This document shows, one piece after another, positions 59,012 to 64,000 of a DNA stretch of 64,000 nt. Under the pieces are notes generated by a model. That model was not told the origin of the DNA, ran no database searches, and was given only the letters and a program-made list of their open reading frames with translations. The DNA is from Blautia sp. SC05B48. GTDB lineage: Bacteria > Bacillota > Clostridia > Lachnospirales > Lachnospiraceae. Position 1 is the first letter of the stretch; each line of letters begins with the position of its first letter. A program made the translations under genes and the position numbers. The stretch spans positions 1,673,001-1,737,000 of the forward strand of contig NZ_CP040518.1 of NCBI RefSeq assembly GCF_005848555.1, given 5' to 3'.

Positions 59012-59170
59012 ATGGCAGATTCCAGGATCATGATTCTGTCATCCAGGGTCATTGATAAGGTAAAGAGCCTTGAGGAAGAGAATGTTCTGGTAGTAGCAGG
59101 CCGTGGAGTGCGAAATGAAAAGGAGGTGGAAATTAAAATTTTATCAGAACTGAAAAAAATCCCGGAGTAG
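59012..59170 (+). pseudogene. Remnant of an electron-transfer flavoprotein alpha subunit (etfA-like)
   Basis: A 52-codon frame from ATG 59012 to TAG 59168-59170 contains SSRVIDKVKSLEEENVLVVA, then GRGVRNEKEVEIKILSEL. The VxAGRGVxxKE motif is typical of EtfA. Both the N-terminal domain and the FAD-binding C-terminus are missing. A short frame before it (58941-58993) may be more of the same debris. Confidence 0.6.
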
Positions 59171-59190
59171 AAATACTTTGGGATTTTTTT
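59157..59190 (+). terminator. Intrinsic terminator after the etfA remnant
   Basis: AAATCCC pairs with GGGATTT, with an inner AGTA-GAAA-TACT, ending in seven T residues (59184-59190). Confidence 0.8.
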
Positions 59191-59258
59191 GAAAGGTTGA
59201 CTTTTACACGGTAAAGTGTAATACTTATTGTAAGTGACGAATGTGAGGAGTGTTTTTT

Positions 59259-59530
59259 ATGCCGGATGATAAAGTACTGCAGGTAGCGATACTTATATGG
59301 GGATGTGCATTTTGTGCCATAGTTGCATTATGTATGTTTCTGAGCAGTAATTATGACAGGGAAAAGCGTCGGTATCTTATCCTGATGGAGAGTTTTGCTT
59401 CTCTGTTATTGCTGATGGATGCCATGGCGCATATTTTCAGCGGATATCCCGGAGTTCCGGGCAGTGTGATGGTTCGGATTTCGAGTTTTCTCGTATTCGT
59501 TTTAACAAATGTAGCAAGAATTCTCCCACC
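59259..59530 (+). pseudogene. Diguanylate cyclase, N-terminal membrane part, broken by an IS605-type element
   Basis: ATG 59259, after GTGAGGAG, encodes PDDKVLQVAILIWGCAFCAI and further hydrophobic segments up to RISSFLVFVLTNVAR, about 90 residues of a membrane domain with two to three helices. Then IS sequence begins. The cytoplasmic GGDEF part is at 61053-61550. The membrane domain appears incomplete (related proteins usually have more helices), so a deletion probably accompanied or followed the insertion. Confidence 0.75.
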
Positions 59531-59707
59531 TCTTCAGGTGGTGAGATGAATTGCACATCTGATCATATCTGCTCAAAAAAATCTCTATAGTATAAAAGAA
59601 ACACTTGTTCTCCCTTCCCTGATGTAGTATACTGAAAAAAGAACAATTAGTTCATAAATACATATCCGTCGGTATAAGAAAAAGGATGATAAATATAATG
59701 GAGTTAG

Positions 59708-59848
59708 ACCACGAAAGATGCATTCTGGAGTCAGATCTTCTGTCTGCTCAGTGCAGGCGGAGCAACGATTGAAACGATACGGCAGTATATAGAAAGCCAG
59801 GGTGAGAAGAATGAACCGCGCCGTAAAAATAAGGATCTATCCAAATAA
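59708..59848 (+). pseudogene. tnpA (Y1 transposase) C-terminal remnant
   Basis: The frame between TAG 59705 and TAA 59846 reads TKDAFWSQIFCLLSAGGATI, then ETIRQYIESQGEK, which matches the C-terminal helix of IS200 TnpA. The catalytic HUH and tyrosine regions are gone, so the element cannot move by itself. It overlaps the tnpB start. Confidence 0.7.
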
Positions 59849-60908
59849 AGAGCAGAGAGTTCAGATAGAGCAAACAATCGGCTGCAGCCGCTTTATCTAT
59901 AACCAGATGCTTGCAGATAAGATCAGCTATTACCAGAAAGAAAAAAAGATGCTCCGGAACACACCGGCCGGATATAAAAAGGAATATCCATGGCTGAAAG
60001 AGGTGGATTCCCTTGCCCTGGCGAATGCGCAGCTGCATCTGGAAAGTGCGTTCCGGAAGTTTTTTCGGGAACCAGCCTGTGGATTTCCACGTTATAAATC
60101 AAAGAAGCATGTAAGAAATTCATATACGACCAATGCACTAAATGGAAATATCCTTTTGCAGGATACCCATCTGAAGCTTCCAAAGATGTCCGTCATAAGG
60201 ATAAAACTTCACCGTCAGATTCCATCAGACTGGAAACTGAAGTCTGTAACTGTGAGCCGTGAGCCATCCGGGAAATATTTTGCCAGCCTTTTGTTCTGCT
60301 GTGAGGACCAAACAGTGGAAAAAAGACCGGCAGAGAGATTTCTTGGGATCGATTTTGCCATGCAGGGAATGTGTGTATTTTCTACAGGAGAAAGAGCCGG
60401 GTACCCTATGTTTTACAGAAAAGCAGAGAAAAAACTTGCAAGAGAACAGAGAAAGCTCTCCCACTGTGAAAAAGAAAGCCGGAACTATCAGAAACAGAAA
60501 AAAAGAGCAGCTTTATGTCATGAAAAGATAAAGAATCAGAGAAAAGATTTCCAGCATAAGCTCAGCAGGGAGCTTGCGGAAAGATATGATGCAGTATGTG
60601 TGGAAGATCTGAATCTGAAGGGAATGTCCGGAGGGCTGCACCTTGGGAAAGGTGTGCAGGATAACGGGTACGGGCAGTTTCTGTTCATGCTGGGATACAA
60701 GTTGGAAGAATGCGGAAAACATCTTATAAAAGTAGACCGTTATTTTGCATCCAGCAAGATCTGCAGTGTATGCGGACATAAGAAAAAGGAACTGGCATTG
60801 TCGGATAGAATGTATGTTTGTGAATGTGGAAATAGGATGGACCGGTATGTGAATGCAGCAGTCAACATCCGTGAAGAAGGAAAAAGAATCTATAAAGAAT
60901 GTGCCTGA
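59811..60908 (+). CDS. tnpB: TnpB (IS605 OrfB) with substituted third RuvC residue
   Basis: A 365-residue RNA-guided nuclease family protein. The N-terminal domain begins MNRAVKIRIYPNKEQ. RuvC-I is LGIDFAMQG with D181, RuvC-II VCVEDLNLKGM with E265, and the zinc finger CSVCGHKKKELALSDRMYVC has the usual second half CECG. RuvC-III reads MDRYVNAAVNI: Tyr346 stands where TnpB normally has the catalytic aspartate of D-R-D-x-N-A-A. One G-to-T change explains it. The protein is full length, so it probably still binds RNA and DNA but is not expected to cut. Confidence 0.87.
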   Translation: MNRAVKIRIYPNKEQRVQIEQTIGCSRFIYNQMLADKISYYQKEKKMLRNTPAGYKKEYPWLKEVDSLALANAQLHLESAFRKFFREPACGFPRYKSKKHVRNSYTTNALNGNILLQDTHLKLPKMSVIRIKLHRQIPSDWKLKSVTVSREPSGKYFASLLFCCEDQTVEKRPAERFLGIDFAMQGMCVFSTGERAGYPMFYRKAEKKLAREQRKLSHCEKESRNYQKQKKRAALCHEKIKNQRKDFQHKLSRELAERYDAVCVEDLNLKGMSGGLHLGKGVQDNGYGQFLFMLGYKLEECGKHLIKVDRYFASSKICSVCGHKKKELALSDRMYVCECGNRMDRYVNAAVNIREEGKRIYKECA

Positions 60909-61052
60909 CGGCACAAGAAAAAAATCCGTAACCGGATAAACATAAAAACAAAACCGCGGGACACGCGGGGATAGCCTGTTTTAGCTTTGCCCTAAAGGGT
61001 AATCGAGCAGGAAGCCCCCACTTCAAAATCGTAAGATTTAAGTGGTGGGAGC
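60909..61052 (+). ncRNA. Omega RNA (reRNA) scaffold region of the TnpB element
   Basis: The stretch from the tnpB stop to the right end is structured (CGCGGG-ACA-CGCGGG region, GCCCTAAAGGGT, and the terminal CCCCCACTT/AAGTGGTGGG hairpin). In IS605 elements this region gives the guide RNA, whose guide is the flanking host sequence. Here the guide would begin at about 61053 (ATGTCACCGGACAGCC), in the cyclase gene. Confidence 0.65.
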
Positions 61053-61550
61053 ATGTCACCGGACAGCCTGAAAGCCAAGGAGCGTAAGGCGCGTCTGCAG
61101 TACATGAGCTACCGTGATATGCTGACGACCTTGTATAACAGGAACAGGTATATTCAGGTTCTGGAAGGCATGCAGGCAAAAACAGTGATAAAAACAGGAG
61201 TAGCATATATTGATATCAATGGTCTGAAACGGGTGAATGATCTTTACGGACATGAGGCCGGAGACAGGCTGATCATAAATACAGCGCGTTCCATGCTTGC
61301 GATTCTGCCGGAGAATGCTTACCGGGTAGGTGGCGATGAATTTGTACTCATCTGTTTTGACATGGATGAGAAGATTTTTCGGAGTAAGGTCAGGGATATC
61401 TGTGACAGCATTGCTGCTAAAAGGATCAGTGTTTCTGTTGGCGCTGTCTGGGAGGAAAGCTCTTCGGAGCTTGAGACCATGCTGAGAAGAGCAGATGATC
61501 TTATGTATGAGGAAAAGAAGAAATATTATGAGGAACATGGAGTTGTTTGA
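61053..61550 (+). pseudogene. Diguanylate cyclase GGDEF domain, separated from its membrane part
   Basis: The frame contains YRDMLTTLYNRNRYIQVLEG, VAYIDINGLKRVNDLYGHEA, RVGGDEFVLICFD and RADDLMYEEKKKYYEE, a complete GGDEF domain with the active-site GGDEF intact. It would make cyclic di-GMP. The N-terminal sensor is cut off by the IS605-type element; an ATG at 61053 right after the element end could start a free GGDEF protein of 165 residues, but no ribosome binding site other than GGTGGGAG of the hairpin is present. Confidence 0.8.
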
Positions 61551-61965
61551 CCGGCTGGCACAGTCGAAATTCCGCAGCGGTTTTTATCTGAAAGAAAAAG
61601 ATAAGGCTTATGCAGCAGACAAAGGCAGAGAAAAAATAGAAAAGCATGCACAGGATTTCATCCGTATGCGTCTGGCGCCTGCAGTGATCCCCAATGACGG
61701 GAAACAGACGCCGATGAAAGGCCATCCTGTATTTCTGGCCCAGCATGCCTGTGCCTGTTGCTGCCGTGGCTGCCTGGAGAAGTGGCACGGGATACCAAAA
61801 GGGCGTGAACTGACCGGCGAAGAACAGGAATACGTTGTGGATGTGCTGATGACCTGGATCGACCGGCAGATGGAAGGATACCGGCCGTCGAAAAGTTTGG
61901 CTTCAGCTTCCGGGAAGAAAGCGAAGGAACCGGAGTATGAGCAGCTGACGCTGCCGTTTGTATAG
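61528..61965 (+). CDS. DUF4186 family protein
   Basis: About 145 residues. FDRLAQSKFRSGFYLKEKDK, LAPAVIPNDGKQTPMKGHPV, FLAQHACACCCRGCLEKWHG and IPKGRELTGEEQEYVVDVLM are the blocks I recall from DUF4186. The His/Cys-rich QHACACCCRGCLEKWH segment suggests metal binding. The C-terminus ends QLTLPFV, similar to a sliding-clamp-binding QL-x-LP-F peptide. It overlaps the end of the GGDEF frame. The start is uncertain between ATG 61495, 61528 and 61537. Confidence 0.75.
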   Translation: MRNMELFDRLAQSKFRSGFYLKEKDKAYAADKGREKIEKHAQDFIRMRLAPAVIPNDGKQTPMKGHPVFLAQHACACCCRGCLEKWHGIPKGRELTGEEQEYVVDVLMTWIDRQMEGYRPSKSLASASGKKAKEPEYEQLTLPFV

Positions 61966-62058
61966 TTGATCAGAAGCGCAGCGACAGGTTCAATTGTGCT
62001 TGTTTGTACGAAAAAAAGAAATAACGATAAGAACAGGAAAAAGTTTCTGATTATGTTG

Positions 62059-62090
62059 TGCCCGGTATTTTTATATCGGGCATTTCGTTT
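62059..62090 (+). terminator. Intrinsic terminator
   Basis: TGCCCG (62059-62064) pairs with CGGGCA (62077-62082), with additional TAT/ATA pairing, followed by TTTCGTTT. Confidence 0.7.
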
Positions 62091-62140
62091 GTAATGGAAG
62101 AAAGAGCTGGAAATCCGGGTAAAATTTTTCCGGGATTTTC

Positions 62141-62166
62141 TGTAACGTTTTTGAAACGGGTTCGTC
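62141..62166 (+). promoter_or_regulatory. ECF-type promoter of the sigma/anti-sigma operon
   Basis: TGTAAC at 62141-62146, a 16-base spacer and CGTC at 62163-62166 match the ECF consensus of Firmicutes (TGAAAC/TGTAAC, 16-17, CGTC). The sigma factor probably transcribes its own operon. Confidence 0.7.
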
Positions 62167-62199
62167 TTATAAGTGAGAAGGGAGGAAAGAGAAAAACCG

Positions 62200-62685
62200 A
62201 TGAACATAGAGGAACTTTACCGGACATATTTTGACATTGTATATCGGTATATCCGTTCTATCTCACAGGATGGAGCGCTGGTTGAGGAAGTGACACAGGA
62301 AACGTTTTTTAAAGCTCTGGAAAAGATAGACCAGTTCCGGGGTGACTGTGATGTGCGTGTGTGGCTCTGCCAGATCGCAAAAAATACGTTGTACGATCAT
62401 CTGAAAAAACAGAAGAAGCAACTTCTCGGGGATGAGAAGCTGGAAGAAGCAGAAAGTGATGGCGGAGAGCTTCTGGAGGAAAAGCTGGCGCAGCGGAGCC
62501 AGGCTATGGAGATCCACAAAGTTCTGCATAGACTTTCGGAACCGTATAAAGAAGTTTTTTCCCTGCGGACCTTCGGAGAGCTTAAGTTTAGTGAGATCGG
62601 AATGCTTTTCGGAAAAAGTGAAAACTGGGCGAGGGTGACTTATTACCGTGCAAGAGTAAAGATCAGAGAGGAGTTGGAGCAATGA
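62200..62685 (+). CDS. ECF RNA polymerase sigma factor
   Basis: A 161-residue group IV sigma factor. Region 2: YRTYFDIVYRYIRSISQDGA, then EEVTQETFFKALEKIDQFRG. Region 4: LSEPYKEVFSLRTFGELKFS, then GMLFGKSENWARVTYYRARV. ATG 62200 follows GGGAGGAAAGAG; an upstream ATG at 62173 is unlikely. The stop overlaps the anti-sigma start (ATGA). Confidence 0.93.
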   Translation: MNIEELYRTYFDIVYRYIRSISQDGALVEEVTQETFFKALEKIDQFRGDCDVRVWLCQIAKNTLYDHLKKQKKQLLGDEKLEEAESDGGELLEEKLAQRSQAMEIHKVLHRLSEPYKEVFSLRTFGELKFSEIGMLFGKSENWARVTYYRARVKIREELEQ

Positions 62686-63419
62686 GGATCACATGTGATG
62701 TAATACAGGATCTGATGCCATCTTATGTGGACGGCATTTTAAGTGAAGACAGTCAGGCGTTGGTAAAAGAGCATATGGAAGCTTGTGAGGAATGCAGAAA
62801 AATGTTGGAGATTATGAAAGAGGAGCAGGGAAAAGAGCAGGCTCAAATGATATCATCTGCAGCCTCCGGAGCACGACGCAGAGCTGATGAAACGGAAAAT
62901 ATCGGAAGTGCAGCCGCACTGAAAAAAATCCGGAAAAAATTAATGATACGCAGAGTGCTGACAGCAGCAGTGGCAGTTATCCTGACACTCATCGTTGCGG
63001 CAGCAAGCTACAACCACTGGTATTTCAACGAAAAATACATGACCCTGGAAAATAGCGGAATGTACGTAAAAAATAATAATTTGTATTCTTCTAATAATCT
63101 CATCAATCGAATGAAAGTACAGTACACAGAAGATGGAAAAACAGAGTTCGTCTACGCCATTGACGCGCCATATGCAGGAACTCTGGAACTGAAAGGCGAT
63201 GACATGCTGCTTCAGGATTTTTCCAAAAAGACAGAGGAAGTATCACCGGAAGATGACAGCATCCCGGAAACTGTAACAGAGGTTTATTATATGAGTGCGG
63301 AAGCCGGAAAGAAGAGCCTGGAATTAACAGAGCTGGAAGTAAAGGGAGATCTGGATGCAGCGGAGAAAATTGTGGATGAGATGAAACAGGAATCGAAGCT
63401 GATATGGTCGGAACAATAG
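62682..63419 (+). CDS. Membrane anti-sigma factor with zinc-finger (zf-HC2) domain
   Basis: A 245-residue protein. The N-terminal anti-sigma zinc motif is HMEACEECRKML (H-x3-C-x2-C). A transmembrane segment lies at about residues 91-110 (VLTAAVAVILTLIVAAA), then an extracellular domain of 135 residues that may sense the signal. It holds the ECF sigma factor inactive until stress leads to its release. The outer domain has no family I recognise. Confidence 0.88.
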   Translation: MRITCDVIQDLMPSYVDGILSEDSQALVKEHMEACEECRKMLEIMKEEQGKEQAQMISSAASGARRRADETENIGSAAALKKIRKKLMIRRVLTAAVAVILTLIVAAASYNHWYFNEKYMTLENSGMYVKNNNLYSSNNLINRMKVQYTEDGKTEFVYAIDAPYAGTLELKGDDMLLQDFSKKTEEVSPEDDSIPETVTEVYYMSAEAGKKSLELTELEVKGDLDAAEKIVDEMKQESKLIWSEQ

Positions 63420-63502
63420 AATAAAACTCTGTTTATGAATCAGGTAGAGATTTGTAATTCACAAAGGATTTATTCACTCTGGTTAAATGGAAACAGGCAA
63501 AG

Positions 63503-63600
63503 GTACTGTTCACTGGCAAAACCAGGCAAATGCAGGAAGATGGGCAGATACAGGATAGAAATACTGCATCGTCTATGTTAAAATAAAACCTGGACAGTAC
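63503..63600. repeat. Degenerate copy of the palindromic repeat at 58339
   Basis: GTACTGTTCACTGG (63503-63516) shares TACTGTTCACTGG exactly with 58343-58355, and TGGACAGTAC (63591-63600) is its inverted partner with one mismatch. The inner sequence differs. Confidence 0.6.
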
Positions 63601-63693
63601 AGTAAAAAAAGTTCTATAAAAATTCTGTGCTGCAGGCGACAAAAACAGACAGCAGTGAATTTATTTACTGCTGAAGAACAGGAGGGACACAAC

Positions 63694-64000
63694 ATGTTAT
63701 TTGTATGCTATCCAAAATGCAGTACCTGTAAAAAGGCTCAGAAATGGCTGGATGAGAGCAATGTGGAATATACGTTGCGTGATATCAAGACGGACAATCC
63801 AACTGCAGAGGAACTGAAAGCCTGGTGGGAAAAAAGCGGTCTTCCGCTGAAGCGTTTCTTCAATACCAGTGGAAATATTTATAAAGAGATGAAACTGAAA
63901 GACAAACTTCCGGAGATGAGTGAGGAAGAGCAGCTTGCGCTTCTTGCAACAGACGGGATGCTTGTGAAACGACCAATCCTTGTCGGGGAAGACAAGGTGC
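63694..64000 (+). CDS. ArsC/Spx-family protein (truncated by window end)
   Basis: ATG 63694, 7 bases after GGAGGG, opens a frame with a thioredoxin-like N-terminus: MLFVCYPKCSTCKKAQKWLD (CxxC at residues 9-12), RDIKTDNPTAEELKAWWEKS, FFNTSGNIYKEMKLKDKLP and DGMLVKRPILVGED with the family cis-proline region. This fits the arsenate reductase-like branch rather than Spx proper, which would interact with RNA polymerase. The last few residues are beyond the window. Confidence 0.88.
   Translation, partial: MLFVCYPKCSTCKKAQKWLDESNVEYTLRDIKTDNPTAEELKAWWEKSGLPLKRFFNTSGNIYKEMKLKDKLPEMSEEEQLALLATDGMLVKRPILVGEDKV

Larger units (their letters stand above)
59516..61052 (+). mobile_element. IS200/IS605-type element with tnpA remnant and tnpB
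   Basis: The left end has the hairpin CCCACCTC-TTCA-GGTGGTGAG (59525-59545). The right end has CCCCCACTT with AAGTGGTGGGAG (61015-61050). Between are a C-terminal scrap of the Y1 transposase TnpA and a full-length TnpB. Subterminal hairpins at each end are what Y1 transposases recognise. The exact left boundary is uncertain by about 10 bases. Confidence 0.8.

Overview
The window reads as a chromosome segment of a gut-type, anaerobic, spore-forming Firmicute, most likely a member of the Lachnospiraceae (inference). The evidence is a low-to-moderate GC content, strong AGGAGG-type ribosome binding sites, a Mop-type molybdenum enzyme with clostridial accessory genes, a spoIIID gene, and two Tn4451-like integrative elements carrying large serine recombinases. 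No rRNA, tRNA or CRISPR array was seen.

Layout. (1) 1-10587: a molybdenum hydroxylase locus. A histidine phosphatase and a MocA-ModE fusion protein read leftward. An 86-residue protein, a Desulfovibrio-Mop-like aldehyde oxidoreductase, an Fe-S oxidoreductase, a small CxxC protein, a methyltransferase, a C-GCAxxG-C-C protein, a radical SAM protein and an AMP-forming CoA ligase read rightward with overlapping starts and stops. (2) 10600-17400: gene remnants, an acyltransferase, a CobD-like aminotransferase, a ketopantoate reductase, LemA and TPM proteins, and a GDT1-type manganese exporter behind a yybP-ykoY riboswitch. (3) 17431-33176: spoIIID, with a sigma-E-like promoter, is split by a 15.4 kb element (E1). 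Joining its two ACATA repeats restores an 85-codon reading frame. E1 carries TnpV, BlaI/BlaR1 and a winged-helix protein, a replication/mobilisation module, an IS110 insertion, a three-gene nuclease/sce7725/RES cassette that looks like phage defence or toxin-antitoxin, and a serine recombinase whose stop codon lies in the attachment site. (4) 33300-43160: an ACT protein, a structured RNA candidate, YfhO, a flavodoxin-like protein, and rpsL-rpsG-fusA-tuf. (5) 43417-58329: a lipoprotein gene, then a second element (E2, 13.8 kb) inside a decayed XRE-regulator gene. E2 carries a BceRS/BceAB-like peptide-resistance module, a replication/mobilisation module paralogous to that of E1, and a TnpX-like recombinase. 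(6) 58330-64000: a palindromic repeat, a convergent type I toxin-antitoxin of par/fst architecture, an etfA remnant, a diguanylate cyclase gene broken by an IS605-type element whose TnpB lacks the third RuvC aspartate, a DUF4186 protein, an ECF sigma/anti-sigma pair and a truncated ArsC/Spx-like gene.

How the parts fit. E1 and E2 share one backbone in one order: a leftward DUF6076 gene, an excisionase-like HTH, a relaxase, a CHC2 primase overlapping VapE, then a cluster of short repeats (GTTTAC in E1, GTTGAC in E2) in the same orientation pattern, with the recombinase at the right end. Cargo sits left of the backbone and, in E1, also between the repeats and the recombinase. The observation most worth following is the split of spoIIID, which resembles the skin element in sigK: excision would rebuild a mother-cell sporulation regulator. 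All family names come from reading motifs and from memory; no database search was possible.
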